Assembly (NCBI RefSeq): GCF_019112545.1
Contig: NW_025064883.1
Span: 880,100-944,099, forward strand
Direction: 5' to 3'
Source: Guyanagaster necrorhizus
Lineage: Eukaryota; Basidiomycota; Agaricomycetes; Agaricales; Physalacriaceae
DNA: 64,000 nucleotides
The notes under the pieces: generated by a model
Told to the model about the DNA's origin: nothing
What the model saw: the letters and a program-made list of their open reading frames with translations, nothing else
The model's database searches: none
Translations under genes and position numbers: made by a program
Shown here: positions 24,501 through 36,673 of the stretch, one piece after another
How positions within the stretch are numbered: position 1 is the first letter of the stretch
Layout of the letters: each line of letters begins with the position of its first letter

Positions 24501-25027
24501 TCCAAAACGTTCTAGCAATGGCCCGTGCTGGCAAAGCGCCGTCAATTAATTTAGACCGCCTCGTAAAAACGACGACGCCGTCAAAGTTTTTGCGGAGCTT
24601 ATGGACAGAACTATCCCTTTCGGCTGGCCTGGCAGAGACAGAGACCTTCCGAAGATTCATAACATTTGTTCTCACCACACCGCTGTCGTCAGCGGGACCA
24701 CCTCTGCTACCAATATTTTTGCACACCGTGCTGCCATCCCTTCTAGTTTCGGTGGACGCTTCACAGACCCATGCGAACATCGAGCTATTGGTCATAACGG
24801 TTTCTTCTGTTCTGACTGCGGCTTCGCACCTCGAATTGGCGTTAAGGGGGACCCGCTGGGAACACCGCTTGGTATTTGGACATCCGATCGCTTCAATGGC
24901 GCGAAGGTTGGCGACCGACCTTCGCAATGCGAATAGTTATGCTGGTACAGCCATCATTCAACGACTAAGTTCTTCTCAGTCGTTTGTTGCAAATTTCCCT
25001 GTATTTATGGGTGAAGTAGGAGTGTAA
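21532..25027 (+). CDS. Mediator complex subunit 5 (MED5/Nut1)
   Basis: A large helical-repeat protein that I identify as Mediator tail subunit 5, from resemblance to Agaricomycete MED5. ATG 21532 reads MSLTELTRNCFQSGISASK, then WLGLCRLLIAKDNGLQESDA. A 53 nt intron with a weak GTTGGG donor joins to NSVLSMLRFYPGNPDLQEYL and AIQDGMIPVAVFVATMLQAA. Further exons continue with HFHQLTTSASELVILLLSCV and AREAQMMHSLQVALGK, then ELLRQLVDTGLLDGRNALGV, and end with TELSLSAGLAETETFRRFIT and FVANFPVFMGEVGV. No enzymatic motif is seen, as expected for a scaffold that contacts activators. It is convergent with the zinc transporter, 62 bp between stops. Identity is likely but rests on memory of the family. Confidence 0.7.
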
Positions 25028-25089
25028 TACCATTTGTATCTTTCAGTCTATCTTATGGATCTTGTATCATAAGAGATGCGATGTGAAAT

Positions 25090-26910
25090 TTAAACCTCTC
25101 CGACAGAAGGGGCTGAAATTTGGTTGGTGAGTAACAGCTATGAACAAATAGTGAGAGTACTCACGGCAACATGAATTTTCCTGAGGATTGCATTCTTGGT
25201 CTGGTGGGCATAGAATGAGACAAGACGTAGACGTCTTTTGATTTCGTCAGACTTATGATGACCAATAAACGAGATCGGGCGTACTTTGTACAGTTCTTCA
25301 GGCCGAGTATGTTTGAGATATTCGGGCTGTATCGTACTGGAATGAATTCCGTGATGATGGAGTGCCTCGCGTATTTTTGCCGCTACAGGCATGAAGTCAT
25401 GGTTCCTAGAGGCAAGAACATGTACAGAGGCAATGATTTTGGTCTCTGACAGCTGCCAAACATGCAATTCATGAAGCGAAAGCACCCCCTCGACATTCAA
25501 GATCGAATCACGAACGTCATCAAGAGAGATGGTTGATGGTACACCTTGAAGCAGTATAAAGGACGCGCTGCGCACTGAAAAAAGTTAGAGACAGCAAGAG
25601 AATCGATGTTCCCAAAGTACCTAGAGGTAAAGCTGAAGAGAATATGATTACGGTTATAACCAAACTGATTATAGGATCAAAGTAATACTTGAAGCTCCAA
25701 GAAGTGAGCCAGATTATCAAGCCAGTTGCTATGACTCCAACATTTCCCAGCGCATCACCAAGGACGTGAAGAACCAATGCGCGCATATTCATAGAACCAT
25801 GGGAATGACCATGGGAATGTTGGTTGTCGTGTTGGTTACCACTCGACACGCCACAATCTTGATGAGTATGGCTTAACAAGGGTGTGTTTTCACCAGAGAC
25901 AGGAAGGGTATCCGAATCCTCTTCTGTGGCGTGGTCGGGAGACAGAACACTGACATGTCGACTAGCAAGCGAACCTGCGTCCAGTGACCTTGATAGCGAT
26001 GGACTTTCTCGATGAATTCGAGTTGGGGAAGGAGACCTGGCTGCCATTTCTTGTGCCGTCTTAACGAGAGAGGCGCGTGTGGCGGCGGGATGTCCATACA
26101 TGGATGAGAAGGAATCTTGTGATAGGGAGCGTGATCTGGACCGAGACTGACGACGAATTGAGATTTTTTGTGTAGGAGTGACGTCACCGGGCGCAACAAG
26201 GGCACCGTTTAGGGTGGAAGGTGGCGGGGTATCATGAGAATGGCCGTGTTCTACATGATATTGGCAGTGAATATACACGTTCAATGAAAGTGGCTCACCG
26301 TGGAACAGGAACAGGCCAAGCACATTGGACGCTAGGCCAAGAGACCCGACTGTGACCACCAATCGAGGATTCGATATCTCTGTGTCAAGGCCTCCCTATC
26401 AACGGGGTGTCAATATGAATGGAAGTGGCGCTTGCCTGGAGTGCTAAAGAACCGTTCAAAAGCTTCCAGAGAGATAGAGAAGCAGAGAGCGAGCAAAAAT
26501 ACGCCATTGACGAGCGCTGCGAGTATTTCCGCTCTGTGCCAACCGTAAGAATACCGCGAATCCGGATCGGTTTGCGCAGTCAACTTGGAAAAAATGAGTC
26601 GAGATGGACATCAACGCCATTCCGACTTACTTTGATAGCGTAAAGGGCGACAACGAGGCTCATGACATCACTGAGAGAAGAATCCATCAGTGAATCTTAT
26701 ACCAATAAGCTGGCTAGGACGCACTTGAGCATATGGAAGCTGTCTGCGACCAGTGCAAGAGACCCAACGGCATATCCTTTCGGACAAGGGGTTAGGTGAG
26801 GTCCTGATATTTATGAGCCAAGCATCCTTACCGACAACAAGTTCGACGAAGAAAAAGGCGATATCAATGAGCAGAAGAGTCGTAATCTTTGCAGAGCGAG
26901 AGACGCCCAT
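25090..26910 (-). CDS. CDF zinc transporter (Zrc1/Cot1-like)
   Basis: A cation diffusion facilitator of the Zrc1/Cot1 group, which moves Zn2+ into the vacuole or ER in exchange for protons. ATG 26910 gives MGVSRSAKITTLLLIDIAFF (TM1). TM2 carries the HxxxD zinc site, read as FHMLN/D over an intron near 26735. TM4 is VTVGSLGLASNVLGLFLF. A long cytosolic loop follows, rich in Ser and Arg and with His clusters (HGHSHD, QHSHGHSHGS). TM5 has the second site, HVLGDALGN. The cytosolic C-terminal domain is present (LSLHELHVWQL). The last intron has two possible acceptors; the one giving ISAPSVGEV ends cleanly at 25090. Confidence 0.92.
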
Positions 26911-27085
26911 GATAACAACAAAATATGGGAGAAAGGCAGCCGGATGGTGGTTTCATGCTCCAATGTAAGCAGCCATCGGATTCCACGTCCGAAAGCAGTG
27001 TAATATTATTTGACTGTGCTTGCCATTGCCATTGTCTTTTTTTCGCCCTCACTGTTGGTCGCGTCGACGTCAACACTCAACAAGT

Positions 27086-28456
27086 ATGGCCGCCCCTTCG
27101 ATGGCTGAGACCCTTGCCGCCTCTCTGCCAGCTCAGAGCTCGACACCGACACCAGCACCACCCACGTATGAAGCTATACCTGCATCCATGTCAAAAGTCA
27201 TCGATATTGAGGCAGACATATCGCTCACCTGTGTCCAGTTGGATGGCATGGTAAGCCGACTGGCATCGCACTCGCATTTTCCATGTCTGAGAATAACAGG
27301 TCTTCTCTCCAGGTTGTTTCCAAAATTCTCAAACATGCTCGGGAGGCCCCTGCTACTTCCGCCCATGGTCTGCTGCTAGGGCTCGATCTCGACGGCATCT
27401 TGGAAGTATCCAACTCCTTCCCTCTCCCTCATCACAGTGGTGATGAGGACGACAAATCTTCAAAATTTGCCGGTGCGATCTCTTTTCCTTCCAACTTGGT
27501 CACATGTATTGATATTTTATTTTCTAAATATGTCAGCTCGGTATCAGGCGTCGATGCTTCGCTCGCTCAAAGAAGTTCAAGCAGACGATAGTGTCGTCGG
27601 ATTTTATCAGGCTACGACGCTGGGAGCATTCTTCCATCAAAATCTAGTCGACACGCAGGCTATACACCATGATAAACTTCGGCATGGTGGAATAGTTGTT
27701 GTCCATGGTACGCACCCGATGTTCCATGCCGGAAGCAGGATAGTAATGTGATTGTTTGTAGACATAACACAAACTGCGCGGGGTAACGCCTCCTTCCGTG
27801 CTTTTCGCTTGACTGCCGCCTTCTTGGATGCGTACAAGACGTCCAACTTCAATACAGCAAGGTAATATTAATAGCGACTATAGCCCTGGCCCTTCCGCTG
27901 CTAACCCTTTTCTTCTAGTCTAGTAAGCCACCGCCTAACGTTCTCGACAATAATGGAAGAAGTCCCCCTCAAAATCCGTACCAACCCTCTCCTCAGCTCA
28001 TTCCTCGGGTCGCTCTCTGAGAGATATTCGACTGCCCTGTCCGACTCACCGCCATATGCGGCAGCCGATTCAGCGCTTCCTCCTTCGTTTTCAGTCTTGG
28101 ACTTGGGCTCAGCAGGCCTGACCAAGAATTTAGAGCAGATAGCCGAGGCCCTTGACAGCTACCGAACTGAGGAAGGCAATCTGGCGTATTTGTCGCGACA
28201 AATTGCTCGAGAGCGTTCACGGGCAGACAACTATGTGATGAAACGCAAGGAGGAGAACATTACCCGGGTGGCACAGGGTCAGGCGCCTCTTCCGGAAGAG
28301 GATGTTACGCGGTTGTTCAAAATACCAGCGGAGCCGAGTCGCCTGGAAAGTCTGTTATTATTGGGTCAGGTGGATGCATATGCGAAGAGTCTGGCAGGGA
28401 CAGCCAGTAATGGGCTGGTGAAGATGTATGCCGCGAGGGCCGGTAGCAATGTTTGA
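27086..28456 (+). CDS. eukaryotic translation initiation factor 3 subunit H
   Basis: Five exons (27086-27250, 27313-27472, 27537-27707, 27762-27861, 27919-28456) give 377 residues of eIF3h, an MPN-domain subunit of the eIF3 complex. After a Pro/Thr-rich start the MPN domain begins with VQLDGMVVSKILKHAREAP, then GLLLGLDLDGILEVSNSFPL. It continues RYQASMLRSLKEVQADDSVV and VGFYQATTLGAFFHQNLVDT. The zinc-binding JAMM residues are not conserved, as in all eIF3h, so it is structural. A C-terminal helical region follows (LEQIAEALDSYRTEEGNLAY). Head to head with the CDF transporter, 175 bp apart. Confidence 0.93.
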
Positions 28457-28650
28457 TAGGCAATCGTATGGGCCTGGTTGTTATAATCTTTGTTCCTCAT
28501 GTCACAGCCCCTGACAGAAAAAAAAAAGTGCGTGATCTATTAATAAAAACGAATAAATAAAGGGTTCCCTTTGAGCAACCTCCCTGCCTCGCGTTCATCT
28601 TGCAGGAACTCCTCTCCTTTCCTCTCCTTTCATTCTTTCAGTTTCCCGTC

Positions 28651-28656
28651 TATAAA
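28651..28656 (+). promoter_or_regulatory. TATA box of secreted DPBB gene
   Basis: TATAAA occurs 43 nt before the ATG at 28699, inside a CT-rich tract (CTCTCCTTTCATTCTTTCAG) typical of highly expressed fungal promoters. The short spacing implies a 5' UTR of only about 10 to 20 nt. Confidence 0.5.
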
Positions 28657-28698
28657 GACCCTCCTTGTCCTTCATTCCTCTCGGCCCCTCCTGCAAGC

Positions 28699-29811
28699 AT
28701 GTTCCGCTCCTTCCTCGCTGTCTTTGCCTTGATTTCCCTTGTTTCTGCTCTGGCTTCCCCCCACATGTCCCATGCTGTCCACCGGCATCGTTCCCTGTCG
28801 GCACGCATCCCAGCCCCCGTCGCTGAGCCTCTTGTTGACCCACAACCTGTGCTTCCCAAGCGGACCCGTTCCAGGAGACATGCTCGCAGGGCAAACTCCG
28901 GGCGTTGTAAAGTGGGGTCATCGAGCTCCCTAGCTCAGGCCTCGTCGACGCCACTGGCCCAGCAAACCTCTTCCACCACTCCTCTTCAAACGACCAGTGT
29001 GACTCCAGAGTCTACTAGTGCTGCTCAAGCTACTAGCTCCACTCCAGAGTCCACTGTTGCTCCAGCTACCAGCTCCACTCCAGAGTCCACTGCCGTTCCA
29101 GCTACTAGCGCTACTCCAGAGTCCACCAGCACCTCATCGTTTGTCCAGGAGCAACATACCTCATCCTCTCAGGAAACTCAGCCAGTGGCCACCACCACCA
29201 CCACCACCACTCCGCAAACAACTCCCACCACTTCGAGCGCTCAGGCGACCTCTACCTCGGGCAGTTCGGACGGCACCACGTATACCGGAGAGAGTACGTG
29301 ATTCATTCCGTCTACACAGCTTCCCTTAGTCTCACATACTCCTTTAGTCACCTACTACGAGAGTACGTTGTTCCCACAAACGCCGGCGTCCGTATGGAAG
29401 ATCTAATTATATGTATAGCTGGTTTGGGTTCTTGTGGCGAAACCAGTACCGACTCGGACCATATTGTCGCACTGTCAGAGATCCTATACGATCAGTACAC
29501 GTATGACATTGATCTATTCCTGCTTTTGTTTTGACGGCCGATATTTTTCATCAGGACCAATGGAAACTCCAATGACAATTCTCTTTGTGGCAAGTACATC
29601 CATATCGAATGTAAGCCTAGTCTTTTCATCCCATCCAATGCTTGTTAACCTCCAGGCAACAGACGAAAGCAAGAGCACCGATGTTAAAGTTGTCGACCGA
29701 TGCACTGGATGCGCAGAGTACGACTTGGACCTGTCTCCAGCCGCTTTCGAAGACTTGGCATCAGAAAGCGTTGGTCGTCTGCAAGGCGCCACTTGGTATT
29801 TCACTTCATGA
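28699..29811 (+). CDS. secreted Ser/Thr-rich protein with RlpA-like DPBB domain
   Basis: ATG 28699 opens a signal peptide (MFRSFLAVFALISLVSALAS). A basic segment with possible KR/RR processing sites (LPKRTRSRRHARR) follows, then about 120 residues of Ser, Thr, Ala and Pro, with imperfect repeats of the form ATSSTPEST and a run of Thr encoded by ACC repeats (29187-29205). The C-terminal exons code for a double-psi beta-barrel: TYYETGLGSCGETSTDSD, then NSLCGKYIHIE and DVKVVDRCTGCAEYDLDLSP. The Asp in VVDRC and the DLDLSP motif are the conserved DPBB residues. Such RlpA/expansin-like fungal proteins bind cell wall or inhibit proteases; here the role is unknown. The Ser/Thr region is likely heavily O-mannosylated. 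Confidence 0.85.
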
Positions 29812-30055
29812 GCCTTCTGGCTTTCTCTGTCACTCTTTATTTTGCTATCGTTATGCCGTTCTCGGTGTCCTAGAGGCATTTTATCTTCATCTCTGACCGG
29901 CCAGAGGTGACGATAACTCGGAGAATATTTTGGATTGACTGCGTCAAATTTATTTAGAATGCTTGCATCCTTGCTTTTGGGCCCGGCGTCTTTTATGGGA
30001 ATTATTATTGTTGTACAATATATTTGCAGATAGGTGTAAACACGGGAATAACGAG

Positions 30056-32832
30056 TCATAGATTGACCAAAGTCCAATATGGACCCTCCATCGTGTCTTT
30101 GACTGCAATGCTCACCGATAAACACAATTTATCCTTTGTAAAACTCGCCGATTGCATGGTTGCAACGACGTCTAGTGCTAAACGCCTCGTTGTTGACCCA
30201 TGAGGAAGCTTAGTAAATGGCCCGGGAATTTGACCGCGAACCGGATGCTCAACGACGAAATATGGCACAAATCTGGAGCGCAGTGACCTGCTCATCTACA
30301 AGAAGGCATATCAGATCTCAGCCTCCAAACTAATATAACTAAACTTACCTTCTCATGCAATACTTCTGGCTGGCGTTGGAGCAGTCGAAGCAAGAATCGC
30401 AAGATAGTCTACCGATCGTCAGCTTCCCATGGTAATTAGACGGCGAGAAAACTTACCTCCGATAATGCAAGATCAGTGTTTCCGAGTTCCCAGAGGGTTT
30501 TGGGCAGTGCTTCTATCCAATCAACAAGTTTTGCATGTTGTGATATTTGGCCAATCTTAAAGTGGCCTCGATAATGGCGATCAGTGTTCATCTGATTCAT
30601 ATTGTCAACACCTGGTAGCCAGAACTTGGAGGCACTGCACCAACGAGTATTAATCGCGATATAAAATCGACCGTAGGCTTCTTAAGGGCAGACTTCGCCG
30701 AAACGACTGTTCCATGCTCAAGAATGGCCCCGAAAACAGCACTTGATGATTGGGAAGGACAATTGATCAGTGACCACATCGTAGGCGTCAACGAAGTGTA
30801 AGCTGCGGAAGTCAACGAACGCGCTACTTGGCTTGATGATACATTGCTACCGGATAGTTCCCGAAGAACATAGTCGCACACTATGTCGTTCTGCATTGAC
30901 AGCTTTGTGCTATTAGTTTTACTCGGTCGTTGCTGTCGCGACCGTAGTGGCGACCCAGCGTCTCGAGACGTCAAAACGAGAAGCGAACTAAGTTCACAGT
31001 AGACGAGATTGAGGTCTTGAAAGGCTTGTTCAATCTGTTGGTAGGAAGGTGAATGACATCTTGATCGTAAACGGTTTGTTAACAGACCTTGATATCGCGT
31101 TTTCCTCCAGGCCGAAATGGGAAAAACGGAGTCATGTAACCAAGTATACTCGTCAAGTTCTCCAGCAACGAGGAGTTTTTCTGCTGCTGAGTGAGGGCTA
31201 GGTCTTTATTGACTGACGAAACAACTAACCGCGTCTGGAATATGGGAAATTTCCCCATATATGCTACGAACACTGTCCGAAACCGCAAGAATTAGATCAA
31301 GTTCAACCTCTTGAGGATTGGAACTAGGAGAAAACACAGCGGGGGCGTAATCTAAAAAGGTAGATACAAGCGTTGATTGCAAAGCTCGGGCTAGATTCTG
31401 CTCTAACTTAGTTTGGAAGCCATAAAACAAGCAGAAAGTACTCACGCTGATGAACGTGATGTTCCCAGGTGCATGCGAACCCGAGAAATCTTCGGACATG
31501 TTGAGCACATCAGGCAAGTACTGATGGCCGCCCATCGATAACATTGATGATGGTCTGGGCTCATTGAGTACGAAATCTTCATCCCCGTCGTCGCATTCAT
31601 CACGCCACTCCCGACAGTCAAACACTTGATCTTGGCAAGAGGAAAGTCGAAACAACTGATCAAACGCTCCGTACGAAGCGGGTGAATCAAATGAAGATGC
31701 AAGATACCACCGGGGATTAATATGTGATGTTAGGGAGAGAGCTTGACGCAAAAATGTCGCAAAAGATCGTAATACTACTAGCTTCGACTGCCAATGGTCA
31801 ACTGGTTAGGAATCGGAGTTATCGGGAAAGAAATTGCGTACAGTTGCAGTGAGTACGACGCTAGCGGTTGACGTTGCTCTGACGGGCCCTATGGGGTTAT
31901 GAGGAAACTGCAAGGAGATCCATTAAAACGCATTCTCACCGTCATTTTCCCCGAACTTCGTTCCCGCGTTCAACAAACCGAGATACCCTTCCAAGACCCT
32001 TGACCCATGCTTGTCGCCACCTTGATTCCATCCAGAAATGACTGGCTCCGGAATATATATCAAGAGCAAGTCTAAAATTTTGATGGCGTCAATACGAATT
32101 TCGGGGAAAATATGGGTTTGCGCGGAGGAAGTGAAAAGTAGGAGCGTCGGTGCATGTGGAATCAGTTGTTCCTAGAATTCGTCAGATAGTGGATGTGACC
32201 AGTGAAGTCGACATGCCTTTGGTATCCGGGGAAACAGCCAAGTAAAAAAAGACAAAAGAGCCTTTCGAACTCCGGCATCCTAAGACGGCGGGTGAAATGA
32301 TTTCAAGGTACAGTTGGTGAGAGAGTCACCTCGTCCCCGATCAATCGTACACATGTATTGAACAGTGCTGTCAGTGATTCATTTATAATATGGGAGTGCG
32401 TTTCAAACAACTCTCGAAACCCTGCAAGTGCATCTGCAGCGAGTGTGAGGGTTCATGTATGCAAATAGTACACGATCGTACCTTTACGAGTTGCAGCGCC
32501 GTAGTGTTTAGTATGCGCCACGAGTTCGTCCAACGTTAAACGTCGTCTCGTCGTCGGTGTATCATCGTCTCTGTCCTTGGTAATGCTCTGAGACGGCAAG
32601 GCAATCGCTAGCTTTGCATTAATTGGCAAGCAAACGACGGCTTTGACACGGACTTACAACGAGCCTTGAACGACGTGTCTATGGCATTGCTGGCAACCTG
32701 TTTACCCTTTCCCAGTTTCAACTTCGCTTTCTATGTGCAGACTGATTCAATAATGTCTGCTTTGCATATGCAAGTTAAACTTACGGTGAAATCAGCCGCC
32801 TTGTCCTTCCGTCTTTTGGCGCTCTTGGGCAT
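30056..32832 (-). CDS. pre-rRNA processing protein IPI1 (Rix1 complex, TEX10)
   Basis: A homologue of Ipi1/TEX10, a HEAT-repeat member of the Rix1 complex that matures pre-60S particles. ATG 32832 reads MPKSAKRRKDKAADFT; an intron with GTAAGT donor joins to KAKLKLGKGKQVASNAIDTS, the conserved N-terminal signature. An exon near 32500-32600 gives RRRLTLDELVAHTKHYG, then helical repeats typical of the family. The C-terminal half is spread over several exons (GAFDQLFRLSSCQDQVFDCR, LVDWIEALPKTLWELGNTDL) and ends DTMEGPYWTLVNL at 30056. At least ten introns are present. Head to head with the mannanase, 406 bp apart. Confidence 0.85.
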
Positions 32833-33238
32833 CGTAGCTGATGTATGTAGTATACCTTTCTACAGTCTTCAATTGGCGTACTTTCCAAAAGAATGCGGCG
32901 GGAACTGATAGTACAGGTGACGGTGGTGGATAACAATGATGAAAAATAAAATTGCCACGCCGAGTCGGACCGAGCTTCCGAATGATCCTTTCGCTCTTGA
33001 TTCTTTCTACCACTGCGCTCAGACTTGCCATAAGATTTTCGTCTCCCATTCTATGAGGAGTACGTCTGATCCTGATATCAAGCTTCTGAGATTTCCAAAC
33101 CGCGGTCACCTGCACAATTACCGACATTATCCCGAGGAAACGGGCTGATGACCATTCTACGAACATGGCGTATTGCATCTAAGTGCCGAGTCTTATATAT
33201 ACCGAAGGCTCAAGTCTTCCCATCCCTTCTATTTTGCC
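32833..33238. other. intergenic region, IPI1 and mannanase promoters
   Basis: Divergent promoter region. A 128-codon open frame on the reverse strand (32792-33178) overlaps the IPI1 start in another frame and shows no domain, so it was not called. A TATA box for the mannanase lies at 33194-33201. Confidence 0.4.
33194..33201 (+). promoter_or_regulatory. TATA box of GH5 mannanase gene
   Basis: TATATATA is placed 38 nt before the mannanase ATG (33239), with a CT-rich stretch (TCTTCCCATCCCTTCT) between. The placement suits an inducible secreted-enzyme gene with a very short 5' UTR. Confidence 0.45.
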
Positions 33239-35477
33239 ATGTTACGATTCCTTCGAGCATTTTTGTTTCCCTTTCTCTTGATTTGGTGGACTGCTTTCTC
33301 TAATGCTGCACTGGGTCCTCGGATCCCAAACGGATTTGTTACCACCCATGGTCGAAACTTTGTACTTGACGATGAGCAATTTGTGGGCATTTCTAATCAC
33401 AATGAACTCCCATAAAATCGTCTGATTCATAGCATAGGCATTTATTGGAGCCAATTCTTATGTTAGTCCACTTTTTCGATGCTATCCTATTCTTCTACGT
33501 GAAGTCTCACCAGCTCCAGTGGCTTCCGCTTCTCACCGCAAATGAGGACGTCGAGGCCACCTTCCAGGAAATGGAAAATGCTGATGTCAAGGTGCTTCGA
33601 ACATGGGCAAGTGCTTCCCCTGTATAGTTCTATCTATCTCTTTGATCCTTGTTTTGAAGGGATTTAATGCTATCAACGGTTCTGAGCTAGCCGGCGCTCT
33701 GAAGTCTGGCCTTACTTATTATCAGGTATCATAGCCTTTCCGGGTGCTTATTATACAGGTATCTGACTACTTGGCTTCTTTCTTCATTGCTCAGGTGTGG
33801 AATAGTTCTGAATGGGTATTGAACGATGGACCACAGGGGCTGCAGCGTTTGGATAATGTCATCAATACGGCTGGAAAACATGGAATTAAAGTCATACTGA
33901 CCTTCACGAATAATTGGGTTGGCTATGGTGTGAGCTAGTTCATGGTCGTAGCATTTCTACTCATTTCTGCGCTTCCAGGGATGCGAACTCTATATTAACT
34001 GGATAACAGGAGCATCCCAGACACACGATGTTTTCTATTCAGATCCTCGTATTATTGCCTCTTATCGTACGTGTCTCTCTTCTTCACCAATTCCTGCATG
34101 CAGCTTATACAAATCGGCGGTAGAACGCTACGTCAAGGTTCTCGTAGAAAGATACAAGGACTCACCGAATATATTTGCCTGGGAACTCATGAATGAAGCT
34201 AGATGTCTGGGAGATCTTCCTGGCGGTCCTAATTGCGTTCCAACAAGTGGGCTCATCAGTAGATGGTACAAGCAACAAGCAGACTTTGTTCGAAGCCTGT
34301 AAGTATCTCCGATCTATCTACGCTAACCATTCTTATCTAAATTCACTAAAATTGGTCTTTCTCAGTGACCCCTTCCATATGATTACCACTGGCGGTGAAG
34401 GCCAGTTCAACTGGAGCAAGCCTAAATACTATTGGTATAATGGAAGTTTTCTTTCTGACTACAACTATAATGGGGAAGGTTCGACGCTAACGCCTCGCTT
34501 ATCACTCGCCCCACACTTACACACACTCTCAGCCGGGGAAAACTTCGATCTCGACCTGACTTTCGACAATATTGACTTCGGAACGTATGTGAGTCTTTGG
34601 TAGTTTCGACTATAGCCTCCCCTTTCTAACGCGTGCACGAAAGCATATGTACCCCCAGTCTTGGTGAGATGTCTCCCATCGAAGCTGAGAGCCTACACTG
34701 GAGTCTATCTATATATAGGTATACAGAACTGGTGGGTTTCTTCTAGTTCGGGAGCTCGGAGTTCTGATACCTGAGCAAAGGACACACCGGGGTCCAATTT
34801 CACCGTAAAGCAATGGGGTCATAATTGGATCAGCCAACATTCAAACGGTATACAAGCCGTGCCCTTACTCAAATAATACGTTTCTCAGTGACCTTTAGCT
34901 ATACGTCAAGTCGAGAAGCCGCTGGTATTGGAGGAATTTGGTGTTACCGGAATCGGTGAGTCTCTGCCACGATGTTTGTTTCCTCGTACTGATACGTCCA
35001 AGCCAATAAAACAAACATCTATCCCGCATGGGTAGACCTAGCATTGAAAACGGGGCATTCGTGCGTATCGCGCAATTATTTTTTTGGCAGTGGATCCATA
35101 TGCTGATGGTGCTTCCGCTTAGAGGGTAAACGTGCTGCTTCATCAGCGCCATTTCAGACGTCTGACTCGATACATCTTAGTATCATGCCTTGGCAGTGGG
35201 GTCAGCTGGATCTAATCGAAGGGAACCGTGTGATTAAGTACACCGATGAAATTCTTGACGGTGCATCGCCAAATGATGGTAAGTAAGCATCCCTTTTCAT
35301 TAAATAGGAATGTCACCCGACATGATGGGTAGGTTATGCGATCTATAAAAACCAAACCGAACTCTGGGACATCTTCAAGTATGCTTCTCCTGAGCTTTCA
35401 TGCAAACGACGATTAAATTTGTTTCCCCTAGGAGTGCAGCAAAAGTACAAAACGCCCGGTCTTGGATTATGGAATAG
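33239..35477 (+). CDS. secreted GH5 endo-beta-1,4-mannanase
   Basis: A glycoside hydrolase family 5 enzyme (subfamily 7 type) that cleaves beta-mannan in plant cell walls. ATG 33239 opens a signal peptide (MLRFLRAFLFPFLLIWWTAF, cleavage near NAA/LG). Small exons give FIGANSY/WLPLLTANEDVE, ENADVKVLRTWGFNAINGSE and GLQRLDNVINTAGKHGIKVI. The acid/base Glu is in FAWELMNEARC; the nucleophile Glu is in LVLEEFGVTG; the aromatic site is in IMPWQWGQLDLIEGNRVIKY. About a dozen introns are present; that at 35061-35180 is 120 nt, about twice the local norm. No CBM1 module is present, in contrast to many Agaricomycete mannanases. The C-terminus is NARSWIME. Confidence 0.93.
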
Positions 35478-35657
35478 TAAAAGTGCTATCGAGAAGTGCA
35501 CGTTACATATGTCAAGGCTTGTCCTTCCTAACTGTCATACGGCAATAATTTTAAACGTTTAACGTCAATCCCTGTTCATAAACTTGATAGTGCCGCGAAA
35601 TTTAATTATCTTTGATACAAGCTTGAAGAAACTTTACCCACCTCGACAGATTGATCA

Positions 35658-36056
35658 TTACTCCCTACTGATGGTGCAGCTGACGTTCACTCCATGGGCT
35701 GCTTGTAGCCGCGTCGATGGTAAAGTTCCGGAAAATATCACGGAAGTAGTACAGAGCAAGTCTTGCCATGTACGCACCCTTAACAAGATTGTCTGTCATC
35801 AGCGCACAAGAATATGATACGTGAGTCGGAGATAACTCAACGAGATATATGCTTTCTTGGATCGGTGCTGAAGGGCATATTGGTACGTGCAGCCGGCAGT
35901 GAGAACCAAAGATACATTATCGCCCTCCTTCATCAAAAGTATTGCGCCTCTTGAACTGATTCCATCATTCTGCGCAATCGGCTGCACCGTTACCAAGTCA
36001 TTGGTGTCATTGGTGAAGTCGAAGAGGACTTCGTATGGTACAGTGCTAGTTGGCAT
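35658..36056 (-). CDS. small uncharacterised protein, paralogue A
   Basis: Two exons (35821-36056 and 35658-35778) with a 42 nt phase-2 intron give 118 residues. The protein starts MPTSTVPYEVLFDFTNDTND and contains EGDNVSLVLTAGCTYQYAL; exon 2 starts VRTWQDLLCTTSVIF. I do not know the family, but the gene is clearly a paralogue of the one at 40648-41055: same length within one residue, same intron phase and position class, and shared Y-acidic-VL, NDT, SLVL/TLVL, YQY and VRxWxD motifs. No signal peptide, TM segment or catalytic motif is visible; the alternating hydrophobic pattern suggests a small beta-rich fold. It is tail to tail with the mannanase. Confidence 0.8.
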
Positions 36057-36673
36057 CGAAGCGATAGTAGGGGCACAGGACGGAACAGAGTGCGGGTGAG
36101 TTAGACAGAGAACCGCTCCATTTCTGAGTCCGTGAGAAGGTGTAACATTGGAATCTTGAAGAACAGTTTAATTGTTCGCCGAAAGTGGCAGCATTGCTAA
36201 TTGTCTACCGGGTTCAGGCGACGACAATAAGGGCCTATTCGAAGGGCCTCCACCTGCAATATTTGAGCCAGGAAAGGCCCGTCTTGCAACTCATTGTTGC
36301 CGCCCAAGAGGCGACTGATACGTGGATCGTGTGGCAATGACATGCTCGAACGAGATATGGCAGAGAAGAGAATCTTCTATTTCGACAACGGGATCAAAAA
36401 CAACGGCCGGCTGCTCAGATACTTCGCTGTTTCTCCAAGAGGACATGCTTACGAAAACGACAACCAAGTCCGACACGGTTCATGCGCAGCGTCCTGAATA
36501 AAACTAGTGTGAAAGGATTAGCTGTTACCCCATGACCTGGCAGATCGCGAGAATAGGAAAGAAAGAGCTCAAAAACTGGATTCCATAGACGACGTGGCAA
36601 TATTACGACGACAAGAGACATAATATACCGTGGTCCGATCGTAAAAGAAGAAAACCCAAGGCCATTCGCTGAA
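36057..36673. other. intergenic region, no gene seen
   Basis: The 617 bp lies upstream of paralogue A and downstream of the NPC2-like gene. Short frames on both strands overlap at 36291-36621 without domains or splice continuation, so none was called. Confidence 0.4.

Noticed and set aside
32792..33178. Reverse frame of 128 codons ahead of IPI1
   Set aside because: It overlaps the IPI1 start codon in another frame and shows no domain or splice link.
16480..35477. Gluconolactonase and mannanase as a carbohydrate-use cluster
   Set aside because: They are 15 kb apart with core cellular genes between them and no shared regulator or transporter.
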